From contig JANLSK010000009.1 of assembly GCA_031362415.1 (NCBI GenBank), positions 1-17,492 of the forward strand: a DNA stretch of 17,492 nt, given 5' to 3'. The notes under the pieces were generated by a model. It searched no databases. It saw only the letters and a list, made by a program, of their open reading frames with translations, and was not told the origin of the DNA. The stretch is from VFJJ01 sp031362415 (GTDB lineage Bacteria; Actinomycetota; Acidimicrobiia; IMCC26256; VFJJ01). This document shows, one piece after another, positions 7,268-14,885 of the stretch. How positions within the stretch are numbered: the stretch's first letter is position 1; every line of letters starts with the position of its first letter. Position numbers and translations under genes: made by a program.

Positions 7268-8923
7268 ATGTCGAAGGCCATCATCCTCACCGTTGACGAC
7301 GATGCCGCCGTGCTGCAGGCGATCACACGCGACGTCCGCTCCCGTTACGGCGAGCGGTATCGCATCGCCCGCGCCACGTCCGGCGCCGAGGCGCTCGTTG
7401 CCCTCGAGGAGTTCGCCCAGCGCGACGAGGCCGTCGCCCTCATCGTCTCCGACTTTCGCATGCCGGAGATGAGCGGCATCGAGTTCCTGGCCCATTCGAA
7501 GGCGCTGGCGCCGAGCGCCAAGCGCGTGCTGCTCACTGCGTACGCCGACACCGATGCGGCCATTCAGGCCATCAACGAGATCAGCCTCGACCACTACCTG
7601 ATGAAGCCCTGGACCCCGCCCGAGGAGCGCTTGTTCCCCGTGCTCGACGACCTGCTCGACGAGTGGGACCGGGCCAACAGCCTCCGCTTCGACGGCGTTC
7701 GGGTGGTTGGTGCCCGTTGGTCGCAGCGGGCCCATGAAACCCGCATGTTCCTCGCTCGTAACCACGTCCACTACCAGTGGCTCGAGCTCGCGCGCGATCC
7801 CGAGGCACAACGGCTCCGCGCCCTCTTTGACGTCAGCGACGATCAGCTCCCCCTGGTGCTCTTGGCCGATTCGTCCGTCCTCCGCGGCCCCGAACCCCGC
7901 GAGCTCGCCGGTGCCCTCGGCCTGCGAACGACGGCCGAATCGCCGCTGTACGACCTCGTCATCGTTGGCGCCGGGCCCGCAGGCCTTGCGGCTGCGGTCT
8001 ATGGGGCGTCGGAAGGCCTGCGCACGGCCGTCATCGAGCGCGAGGCCCCCGGGGGTCAGGCCGCCCAGAGCGCCCGGATCGAGAATTACCTCGGGTTCCC
8101 CAACGGTCTGAGTGGCGAGGACCTCTCGCATCGGGCCACGACCCAGGCCCGACGACTCGGAGCCGAGTTGGTCTTGACGAGCAACGTCGAGGCGCTCGAG
8201 CAGCGCGGGTCGATTCATGCCGTACTTTTCGGCGATGGCACCGAGGTGGAGGCTCGAGCGGTCATCGTCGCGACGGGCGTTTCCTATGTGCGCCTTGGTG
8301 CCGACGGCCTGAGTGAGTTCACCGGCCGAGGGGTCTTCTATGGGGCTGCGGCGAACGAGGCGAGTTCCACGGCGGGCGATGACGTGTACATCGTCGGCGC
8401 TGCCAACTCGGCGGGACAGGCTGCGCTGCACCTCGCCCGCGTAGCGCGCACGGTCGTGATGGTGGTGCGCAGCGATTCACTCGAGAAGTCGATGTCGCAG
8501 TACCTCGTCGAGCGGATTCGTAGCACCGACAACATCGAGGTGCGACTGCAGACCGAAATCACGCAAGGCGGAGGGACCGACCACCTGGAATGGCTGACCT
8601 TGGCCGGTCCGGGTGGGGCTGAGGAGAAGGTGAAGGCCAGTTGGGTGTACTCGTTCATCGGGGCCCTTCCCCGAACCGACTGGGTGGGTGACGCCATCGC
8701 TCGCGACAGTCGCGGTTTCATCCTCACCGGCACCGATGTCGTGGCGTTGGGTGACGCAGCCGGCTGGCCTCTGGCTCGAGCGCCGTTGCAACTCGAGACG
8801 AGTCGTCCTGGTGTGTTCGCTGCGGGTGACGTGCGACTCGCTTCGATGAAGCGGGTGGCCTCAGCGGTGGGTGAGGGCTCCAGCGCGGTCAGCAACGTGC
8901 ATGCGTACCTGGAGACGGTGTGA
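7268..8923 (+). CDS. Fused response regulator / glutaredoxin-like / thioredoxin-reductase-like flavoprotein, without cysteines
   Basis: A 551-residue three-part protein. Residues 1-125 are a receiver domain with acidic pocket D10-D12, phosphoacceptor D62 (SDFRMP), T90 and K113 (MKPW). Residues 140-220 look like a glutaredoxin fold (FLARNHVHYQWLELARD, then LPLVLLAD) but the usual CxxC position reads WSQRAH. Residues 226-551 resemble thioredoxin reductase. They carry an FAD motif VGAGPAGLAAA (233-243), GGQAAQSARIENYLGFP, an NAD(P) motif VGAANSAGQAA (376-386) and a C-terminal FAD motif GVFAAGDVR. The redox CxxC of true thioredoxin reductase is absent, and I find no cysteine in the whole protein. 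ATG 7268, with GAGG before it, is chosen over 7214 because the receiver begins there. It overlaps the kinase gene. The architecture is known in databases as a response regulator/TrxR fusion; its substrate is unknown. Confidence 0.88.
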   Translation: MSKAIILTVDDDAAVLQAITRDVRSRYGERYRIARATSGAEALVALEEFAQRDEAVALIVSDFRMPEMSGIEFLAHSKALAPSAKRVLLTAYADTDAAIQAINEISLDHYLMKPWTPPEERLFPVLDDLLDEWDRANSLRFDGVRVVGARWSQRAHETRMFLARNHVHYQWLELARDPEAQRLRALFDVSDDQLPLVLLADSSVLRGPEPRELAGALGLRTTAESPLYDLVIVGAGPAGLAAAVYGASEGLRTAVIEREAPGGQAAQSARIENYLGFPNGLSGEDLSHRATTQARRLGAELVLTSNVEALEQRGSIHAVLFGDGTEVEARAVIVATGVSYVRLGADGLSEFTGRGVFYGAAANEASSTAGDDVYIVGAANSAGQAALHLARVARTVVMVVRSDSLEKSMSQYLVERIRSTDNIEVRLQTEITQGGGTDHLEWLTLAGPGGAEEKVKASWVYSFIGALPRTDWVGDAIARDSRGFILTGTDVVALGDAAGWPLARAPLQLETSRPGVFAAGDVRLASMKRVASAVGEGSSAVSNVHAYLETV

Positions 8924-10332
8924 CGCTCGAAGACGATCTGCGCACCACTCCGCTCACGAGCACGCTGAGCGTCGACCATCTCGCCGAGCTCATGTGTGCA
9001 GGGCGCGAGGTGGCGTTCGAGCCGGGCGATGAGCTGTTCCACGAGGGCCGCCCGGCAGAGGAGTTGTGGGTGCTGCTCGACGGCACGATCGAGCTGTCGA
9101 AACGAACGGGCGGGCAGCAGGTCGCGGTGGCCGCGATGAAGGACAGGGGCCAGTGGGCCGGCGGCTTCACCGCATGGACAGCGACGGGCGCCGACGCCGT
9201 GTATCGAGCCTCGGGGCGGGCGCTCACCGGGGGGCGGATGTTCGTGGTCCCGTCCAGCGAGGTGGGGCGGCTCGTCGGCGAATGGCTCCCGTTCGCCAAG
9301 CACATGATCATGGGCATCTACGGCACGGTCCGCAGCATCGACGCCACGGCTCGCGAGCAGGAGAAGCTCGTGGCGTTGGGAATGCACGCGGCGCGGATGG
9401 CCCACGAGTTGAACAATCCCGCTGCGGCATCGCTCCGTGCGGTCGAGGGATTGCGCGAGGCGTGCTCGGAGATGCTGCTGTCGCTGGGCGCCCTCGCCGA
9501 GAACGCCGCCGAGAGCGATCCCGCGACCGCAGCGGTTCGGTTCGTCGCCCTCGACAAGCTCCGGCTCGAACTCGCCGAGCGCACGGTCGTCGCCGAGTCG
9601 CCGGTCGAGCGGATGGATCGCGAGGAGCTCGTCGGTACCTGGCTCGCCGATCACGGTGTGCACCAAGCCTGGGAGATCGCTGCGGTGCTGGCGTCCGCCG
9701 GGGCCGACATCGAATGGCTGGATCGCTTGGCGTCGCTCAACGACCCCCGGGAGGTCGGGCCGTCGGCGCGCTGGGTGAGCTCGGTCCTCAACGCCGGTCA
9801 GCTCCTCGATCAACTCGCTGATACCACGAGCCGCATCGCCAACCTCATCGACGCGGCGAAGTCGTACTCGCAAATGGACCGTGCGCCCCTGCAGGACGTC
9901 GACGTCCGCGACGGGATCGAGAGCACGTTGACGATGCTGGGCTCGAACCTCAAGGCAATCGCGGTTGAACGGTCGTTCGCGATCGACCTGCCCAAGATCG
10001 AGGCGTTCGCGGCCGAACTGACCCAGGTGTGGACGAACCTCATCGGCAACGCCATCGATGCCATGTCGGGTGGCGGCACACTGCGCCTCGCCACGCGACT
10101 CGACGGTGATCACATCGTGGTCGAGGTCACCGACAGCGGGCACGGGATCGACGCCGACGTGCTGAAGCAGGTCTTCGAGCCCTTCTTCACGACCAAGCCC
10201 CTGACCAAGGGCACCGGCTTGGGCCTCGACATCACCCGGCGTATCGTGGCCGAACGCCACGGGGGATCGATCGGCTTCGTCTCCCGGCCCGGCGAGACGA
10301 CGGCCACCGTCAGGCTCCCCATCCGGCGCTGA
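8920..10332 (+). CDS. Histidine kinase with N-terminal cNMP-binding-like domain
   Basis: A 470-residue soluble sensor kinase, probably the partner of the upstream receiver fusion. Residues 15-135 form a Crp/cNMP-type beta-roll (FEPGDELFHEGRPAEELWVL), but the phosphate-cassette Arg-x-Ala pattern expected for cyclic nucleotide binding is not evident, so the ligand is uncertain. A helical linker leads to the H-box MAHELNNPAAAS with phosphoacceptor H162. The catalytic domain shows the N box WTNLIGNAIDAM (371-382), G1 DSGHGI (405-410), F box FEPFFTTK (419-426) and G2 GTGLGL (431-436), all intact. No membrane segment is seen. A long helical insertion (about 175-300) separates the H-box from the ATP domain. 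The GTG start overlaps the upstream stop as GTGTGA, so the two proteins are translationally coupled. Confidence 0.9.
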   Translation: MTLEDDLRTTPLTSTLSVDHLAELMCAGREVAFEPGDELFHEGRPAEELWVLLDGTIELSKRTGGQQVAVAAMKDRGQWAGGFTAWTATGADAVYRASGRALTGGRMFVVPSSEVGRLVGEWLPFAKHMIMGIYGTVRSIDATAREQEKLVALGMHAARMAHELNNPAAASLRAVEGLREACSEMLLSLGALAENAAESDPATAAVRFVALDKLRLELAERTVVAESPVERMDREELVGTWLADHGVHQAWEIAAVLASAGADIEWLDRLASLNDPREVGPSARWVSSVLNAGQLLDQLADTTSRIANLIDAAKSYSQMDRAPLQDVDVRDGIESTLTMLGSNLKAIAVERSFAIDLPKIEAFAAELTQVWTNLIGNAIDAMSGGGTLRLATRLDGDHIVVEVTDSGHGIDADVLKQVFEPFFTTKPLTKGTGLGLDITRRIVAERHGGSIGFVSRPGETTATVRLPIRR

Positions 10333-10369
10333 CGAGTCACGGGTATCGAGCGATGCTGAGGGAGCAACG

Positions 10370-11413
10370 GTGAAGGCCCTGTACTACGACGCCCACGGTG
10401 ATGTCGACGTGTTGCGCCACGAGAACGTACCCGATCCGCCGTATGGGGCTGGAGACGTCGTGGTGAGGGTGCGGGCGACGGCGGTCAACCATCTCGACGT
10501 GATCCAGCGGGCCGGGTGGTTCACCATGCCCGGCTATACGCTGCCGCACATCGCCGGCATGGACCTGGCCGGGGAGATCGTGGCCGTGGGCGCCGAGGTC
10601 GACACCTCCCGCGCCGGGTTCCGGGTGGGTGATCGGGTCGTGGCCGACCCGTCGCTGTCGGAGGTGGCGCCCAACTCCCGCTTCGCCGGGCGGGGAGATC
10701 TCTACGGAGACTTGGGGATCCTCGGAGCCACCGAGCCTGGTGGTTACGCCGAGCTGTGCGCCATGCCGGCCACCCACGTGTACCCCGTTCCCGACGGGGT
10801 CACGTTCGAGGAGGCGGCGTCGCTGCCGACGGTCTTCATGACGGCCTGGCATGCCCTGTTCGAGATCGGCGGTCTGGGCGCCGCCGAGACCGTGCTGCTG
10901 CACGGGGCATCGAGCGGGGTGAGTTCAGCGGCCATCCAGCTGGCCAAGCACTCCGGCGCCGTGGTGCTGGCCACGGCCACGTCCGACGCCAAGTGCGAAT
11001 GGGCCCGAGCGCTCGGGGCCGACCACGTCTTCAACAACCGCACGGGGAACGTGACCGGCTGGGCCCACGAGGTCACCAGCGGGCGGGGTGTCGACATGGT
11101 GCTCGACCACGTGGGGCCCGCGTTGTGGGAAGCGTCGATGTACTCGCTGCGGCCCCGAGGGCGGCTGGTCTTTTGCGGGAACACCACGGGCAACGAGGTG
11201 ACCCTCAACCTCGGCTTCGGGTTCCACATGGGCATCCAGGTGCTGGGCTCCGACCCGTACCGCTACGAGGAGTTCGCCCGGATGCTCGACGTCTACTGGA
11301 GGGGCGGGTTCCGGTCGATCGTCGACAGTGTGCTGCCTTTGGCCGATGCCGGCCTTGCCCACCAACGGATGCTGGCCGGTGATTTCATGGGCAAGATCAT
11401 CCTCGCCCCATGA
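10370..11413 (+). CDS. Zinc-free MDR alcohol dehydrogenase / quinone oxidoreductase-like protein
   Basis: A 347-residue NAD(P)H-dependent medium-chain dehydrogenase/reductase. The GroES-like half (1-125) contains NHLDVIQRAG and GMDLAGEIVAVG, but lacks the catalytic zinc cysteine and the four-cysteine structural zinc lobe. That places it with quinone oxidoreductase-like enzymes rather than zinc alcohol dehydrogenases. The Rossmann half has the nucleotide motif LLHGASSGVSSAAIQLAK. Length is normal. The GTG start is preceded by GAGGGAG about 5 bases upstream, and the gap from the kinase gene is only 37 bases. It opens a tight operon, overlapping the methyltransferase by ATGA. The substrate, perhaps an enone, quinone or short alcohol, cannot be read from the sequence. 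Confidence 0.87.
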   Translation: MKALYYDAHGDVDVLRHENVPDPPYGAGDVVVRVRATAVNHLDVIQRAGWFTMPGYTLPHIAGMDLAGEIVAVGAEVDTSRAGFRVGDRVVADPSLSEVAPNSRFAGRGDLYGDLGILGATEPGGYAELCAMPATHVYPVPDGVTFEEAASLPTVFMTAWHALFEIGGLGAAETVLLHGASSGVSSAAIQLAKHSGAVVLATATSDAKCEWARALGADHVFNNRTGNVTGWAHEVTSGRGVDMVLDHVGPALWEASMYSLRPRGRLVFCGNTTGNEVTLNLGFGFHMGIQVLGSDPYRYEEFARMLDVYWRGGFRSIVDSVLPLADAGLAHQRMLAGDFMGKIILAP

Positions 11414-12552
11414 GCAACGACCCCAGGACCGCTGACCCCGTGACCGCTCGTTCGGGCGGGCCCACCACCAACGAGCACCTGTCGTTCAACGGGGATAGTC
11501 CCGGCGGAGCGACAGGTGCTGGCGGTGTGAGCGCGCCCGCCGCTCCTCCCGTCGATCCGGGGCCGGTGTGGGGCATCATCCAGGGGCTGGCGTCGTACTG
11601 GCTCGTGGTTGCCGCCCTCGATCTCGGGGTGTTCGACGATCTCGCCGCCGGGCGCGCGCTGTCGATCGACGGGCCCAAGGTGGCCAGCCTGCTCGACGGT
11701 CTCGTCGCACTGGGCCTCGTCACCCGGGTTCGCCCGGGAGGCCCCTCCGAGACGTCGGGGCCCTACCAACTCACCCCGGTGGCCGAGACCTACCTCGTCT
11801 CCGATCCACCACGCTCGATGGCAGCGCTGGTACGGCATTCCCCCGGCCCGCTCGAGAACTGGACCGGCTTGGCCGAGACGGTCCGTAGCGGTGGCCCGCC
11901 GCCGTGCCCGGTGGGTGCCGACGGAGCGTTCCATGCCCATCTCGTGGCCGCCACGTTCCCCACCCAGTACGCCGTGGCCCGAGTGACCGTCGCCGGGCTG
12001 GGGCCGGTGTCGGCGGTGCTCGACATCGGAGCGGGATCGGCGCCGTGGGCGATCGCCGTGCTGGAGGCCAACCCGTCGGCCAACGCGATCATCGTCGACC
12101 TGCCGGAGGTGATTCCGGTGGCCCGCGCCGCCGCGGCCCGTCACGGCGTGATCGATCGATGCCGCTTCGTGGAGGGCGACTACCTCTCGGTTGAGCTTCC
12201 ACCGGCTGATCTCGTGGTGCTCGGCCACGTCTGCCGGGCCGAGCCCCCCGAGCGGGCCAGTTCCCTCATCGCCGCTGCGGCAGCCGCCATCATTCCCGGT
12301 CCCGGCCCCGATCCCAAGGGGCACTTGGCGATCACCGACTATTTCGTCGACGACGACCGCTCCGGTCCCGCCCAGGCGCTGCTGATGGGTGCCACCATGG
12401 CCGCGGCCACCGCTGGCGGCACCACCTACAGCTCCGGGCAGTTTCGGGCGTGGCTCGCCGCGGCGGGCCTCGATGCGATCGAGATCGTCCGTCCGTTACC
12501 CTTCCAAGACGTGCTGATCGCCACGATCAAGCGACGACCAGGAGAATCTTGA
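11410..12552 (+). CDS. SAM-dependent O-methyltransferase (two-domain, COMT-like)
   Basis: A 380-residue methyltransferase of the small-molecule O-methyltransferase type. A non-conserved Gly/Ala/Pro-rich leader of about 50 residues precedes the winged-helix dimerisation domain (WGIIQGLASYWLVVAALDLGVFDDLA from residue 54). The Rossmann domain has motif I VLDIGAGSA (203-211), the acidic residue D230 in IIVDLPEV that should contact SAM ribose, and H273 at the position of the usual catalytic histidine region. The ATG overlaps the upstream stop as ATGA. A GTG at 11527 would remove the leader and is a credible alternative start. The stop overlaps the VOC gene start as TGATG. The acceptor molecule is unknown; it would be a hydroxylated, probably aromatic or cyclic, compound by family precedent. 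Confidence 0.83.
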   Translation: MSNDPRTADPVTARSGGPTTNEHLSFNGDSPGGATGAGGVSAPAAPPVDPGPVWGIIQGLASYWLVVAALDLGVFDDLAAGRALSIDGPKVASLLDGLVALGLVTRVRPGGPSETSGPYQLTPVAETYLVSDPPRSMAALVRHSPGPLENWTGLAETVRSGGPPPCPVGADGAFHAHLVAATFPTQYAVARVTVAGLGPVSAVLDIGAGSAPWAIAVLEANPSANAIIVDLPEVIPVARAAAARHGVIDRCRFVEGDYLSVELPPADLVVLGHVCRAEPPERASSLIAAAAAAIIPGPGPDPKGHLAITDYFVDDDRSGPAQALLMGATMAAATAGGTTYSSGQFRAWLAAAGLDAIEIVRPLPFQDVLIATIKRRPGES

Positions 12553-12998
12553 TGGCCCTCAATTCATTGCTCACGCACGTTGCCATGCACGTGAAAGACG
12601 TCGATGTCACCCGAGCGTTCTACGAGAAGTACACCGAGTTGCAGCTCATTCACGACCGGATCGACGAGACCACCGGGCAGAAGACCATCTGGCTCACCAA
12701 CGCCTCCGACGCCCACGACGAGACCAGTCGTTTCGTGATCGTGCTCATGGGCGGCGACGTTCCCGAGCACATCGTGCCGGGGGCCGCAGCGGGTATCGGT
12801 GGCCTCAAGCCCGTGTCGCATCTGGGTTTCTGCATGGACAGCCGAGACGACGTCGATCGGATCGGCGAGATGGCCAAGGCCGACGGGATCTTGAACCTCG
12901 GGCCGCTGTTCATGAACGACGTCATCGGCTACATCGCCATCGTGCGCGACCCCGACGGCAATTGCCTCGAGTTCTCGCACGGCCAGGTCCTCGGGTAG
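12552..12998 (+). CDS. Glyoxalase/VOC superfamily metalloprotein
   Basis: A 148-residue vicinal-oxygen-chelate protein with two paired beta-alpha-beta modules. Likely metal ligands are H9 (THVAMHVKDVD), H90 (VSHLGFCMDS) and E140 (RDPDGNCLEF), the usual positions for glyoxalase I, dioxygenase or fosfomycin-resistance type members. The sequence RAFYEKYTELQL is the typical first helix. The ATG at 12552 has AGGAG about 7 bases upstream and overlaps the methyltransferase stop as TGATG, so translation is coupled. The small size excludes a two-copy extradiol dioxygenase in one chain. Within this operon it could isomerise, open or detoxify a pathway intermediate; the exact reaction is not determinable here. 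Confidence 0.86.
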   Translation: MALNSLLTHVAMHVKDVDVTRAFYEKYTELQLIHDRIDETTGQKTIWLTNASDAHDETSRFVIVLMGGDVPEHIVPGAAAGIGGLKPVSHLGFCMDSRDDVDRIGEMAKADGILNLGPLFMNDVIGYIAIVRDPDGNCLEFSHGQVLG

Positions 12999-13028
12999 TC
13001 CCGTCCACCACGATCGAAGGGGGCCCAG

Positions 13029-14423
13029 ATGGCCCAGCCGCAACAGTGCGACACGATCATCACCAAAACGCTCGTCGTCACCATGAACGAGCGTCGCGAG
13101 GTGATCGGCGACGGCGCCGTGGCCATTCGCGGCAACGAGATCGTGGCCGTGGGCAAGACCGTCGATGTGCTGCGCGACTGGGACGCCTCGTCGACGATCG
13201 ACGGGCGACGGTTCGTGGCGACACCGGGGCTCGTGAACACGCATATCCACATCACCGGCGAGCCACTTACTCGAGGCTATGTGCCCGACGATACGCCGTT
13301 CGAAGAGAACGTGTTCATGTGGCTTTGCCCCCTCTATTCTGTGTATACCGAGGCCGAGGAACGGCTCTCGGGCCAGCTCGCTGCGGCCGAGATGCTCAAG
13401 TCGGGCACGACGACCTTCCTCGAAGCGGGCACGGTGCGCTTCGTCGACGCCGTGGTCGACGGGCTTGTCGAGATTGGCATCAGGGGGCGCATCGGCCGCT
13501 GGGTCTGGGACATCCCGCCCGAGCCGGGCGTCTACCAACAGAGCACCGACCAGGCCATCGCCAACCTCGAAGACACGATCGCCAAGCACCGCAACGTCGC
13601 CGGCGGGCGCATCCAGGCCTGGTCGATCGTCGTCGGCCACACCACGTGCACCAACGAGCTCTGGCAAGCGGCTCGCGGGATCGCGACCAGGCACCAGACC
13701 GGGTTGAGCTTCCACATGTCACCCGCGGCCATGGACCCCGACGGTTTCACGCAGTACTTCGGCCGGCGCCCGTTCGAGCATCTGGCCGACCTCGGGGTGC
13801 TCGGCCCCGACACCATCGCCACGCACTGCGTGCACGTGAACGACGCCGAGCTGAAGATCCTGGCCGAGACCGGGACGTCAGTGGCCCACTGTCCGACGAC
13901 CGCGCTCAAGGTGGCCTACGGCGTCACCCAGATCGGGATGATGCCCGAGATGGCGGCCATGGGCATCAACATCGGGATCGGCACCGACGGCAACAACGCC
14001 TCGAACTACAGCGATCTGCACCGGGCGACCTATCTCGTCGCCGGGCTCTTCAAGGACGCCCGTCGTGACGCCAACCTGTTCCCAGCCGAGCAGGCCTACG
14101 AGATGGCGACGCTCGGAGGAGCCCGGGGCCTGAACGCCGAACACGAGATCGGCTCGCTCGAGGTCGGGAAGCTGGCCGACGTCGTGCTGCACGACACCGA
14201 CCGTCCCGAGTGGCGCCCGTTGCTCAACGTGGCCAACCAGCTCGTGTGGTCGGCCGACGGTCGGGGCGTGCACACCGTGTTCGTCGATGGCCGGAAGGTC
14301 GTCGACAACTACCGGCTCACCACCATCGACGAGGACGCCCTGTACCAGCAGTCCCAAGCCGCTGGGGAGGCCATCACGCGCCGCTCGGGCCTCCCCGACA
14401 AGGCCAAGTGGCCCCGACGGTGA
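13029..14423 (+). CDS. Metal-dependent amidohydrolase (cytosine/guanine deaminase-chlorohydrolase group)
   Basis: A 464-residue amidohydrolase of the TrzA/SsnA/AtzB-like group that hydrolyses or deaminates small N-heterocycles or amides. The TIM-barrel metal site is visible: H72-x-H74 (GLVNTHIH), H229 (LSFHMSP), H266 (IATHCVHVND) and D320 (IGTDGNNAS). H287 lies in AHCPTTALK, the HCP motif of this group. The N and C termini form the usual beta-sandwich (GLNAEHEIGSLEVGKLADVVL near the end). The glutamate normally three residues after the strand-5 histidine (HxxE) is replaced by P232, so catalysis may differ from standard deaminases. The ATG follows a GAAGGGGG site and lies 30 bases after the VOC gene, so it is the probable last gene of the operon. 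No signal peptide is seen. Confidence 0.86.
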   Translation: MAQPQQCDTIITKTLVVTMNERREVIGDGAVAIRGNEIVAVGKTVDVLRDWDASSTIDGRRFVATPGLVNTHIHITGEPLTRGYVPDDTPFEENVFMWLCPLYSVYTEAEERLSGQLAAAEMLKSGTTTFLEAGTVRFVDAVVDGLVEIGIRGRIGRWVWDIPPEPGVYQQSTDQAIANLEDTIAKHRNVAGGRIQAWSIVVGHTTCTNELWQAARGIATRHQTGLSFHMSPAAMDPDGFTQYFGRRPFEHLADLGVLGPDTIATHCVHVNDAELKILAETGTSVAHCPTTALKVAYGVTQIGMMPEMAAMGINIGIGTDGNNASNYSDLHRATYLVAGLFKDARRDANLFPAEQAYEMATLGGARGLNAEHEIGSLEVGKLADVVLHDTDRPEWRPLLNVANQLVWSADGRGVHTVFVDGRKVVDNYRLTTIDEDALYQQSQAAGEAITRRSGLPDKAKWPRR

Positions 14424-14496
14424 CCGCCCGCCGCCGCGCCCCCGTCTCCCCTGTTGTGGCTCTGGCCGGGACGGCCATCAGCCCGCCGAGAGCCTG

Positions 14497-14676
14497 GAGC
14501 CTGGGGACGTCGCGCGGTTCGACGGCATCGGAACGGCCGGGATGGTGTGGACCGGGGATGAGGTGTTGGCATGGGGCGGCGGGTCCTGGCGGATCCCTCC
14601 GGACGGACTCGTCGCTGAGGGCATCGCCACCGATTCGGCCCTGAGGATTCTTGGCCCACCGTCGACCGCAGGCTGA
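14497..14676 (+). pseudogene. Possible Kelch-repeat protein relic
   Basis: This frame reads GMVWTGDEVLAWGGGSW (codons at 14539-14589), which matches the VWTG-x-E-x-x-VWGG pattern of one bacterial Kelch/beta-propeller blade. It continues to a stop at 14674-14676. No start codon with a ribosome site and no further blades are present, whereas a working propeller needs several. It may be the end of a decayed gene. The match is short and by eye, so confidence is low. Confidence 0.3.
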
Positions 14677-14744
14677 TTCGGCCGGGTCCCGAGGCTCCTC
14701 TGTTGCGGTTCTGTGACAAGTGCGCTCGGACAAGGGGTCTGGCC

Positions 14745-14760
14745 TGCGACGTTCGTCGCA
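14745..14760. promoter_or_regulatory. Palindrome TGCGACG-TT-CGTCGCA
   Basis: Two perfect 7-base arms flank a 2-base centre. The tight spacing suits a dimeric regulator operator better than an RNA hairpin. No gene starts close by, so a regulatory role is unproven. Confidence 0.3.
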
Positions 14761-14885
14761 ACTCGTCCGAATCCAGTATTCCCAAGGAAATCAGGGGTTG
14801 ACGGGAGCGGGCTGAGGGTGTTGGATCAGAGATGACATCGATCGGGTCCACCGATGGTGGGGTGGTCGCAGGTGGCCACGCTCTC

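Noticed and set aside
7268..8923. Naming the flavoprotein trxB
   Set aside because: The catalytic CxxC is absent and receiver and Grx-like domains are fused in front, so the symbol would mislead.
8338..10260. 640-codon antisense open frame opposite the flavoprotein and kinase genes
   Set aside because: Shadow of genes with intact catalytic motifs; no domain recognised.
13305..13318. AAC-GT-GTT core similar to the KstR operator
   Set aside because: It lies inside the amidohydrolase coding Glu-Asn-Val-Phe, and the outer T and A of the consensus are missing.
12564..13715. 383-codon antisense open frame opposite the VOC and amidohydrolase genes
   Set aside because: Shadow frame spanning an intergenic gap; no protein-like motif.
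14798..14826. TTGACG with a 17-base spacer to TTGGAT as a promoter
   Set aside because: The -10 match is only three of six and no intact gene follows.
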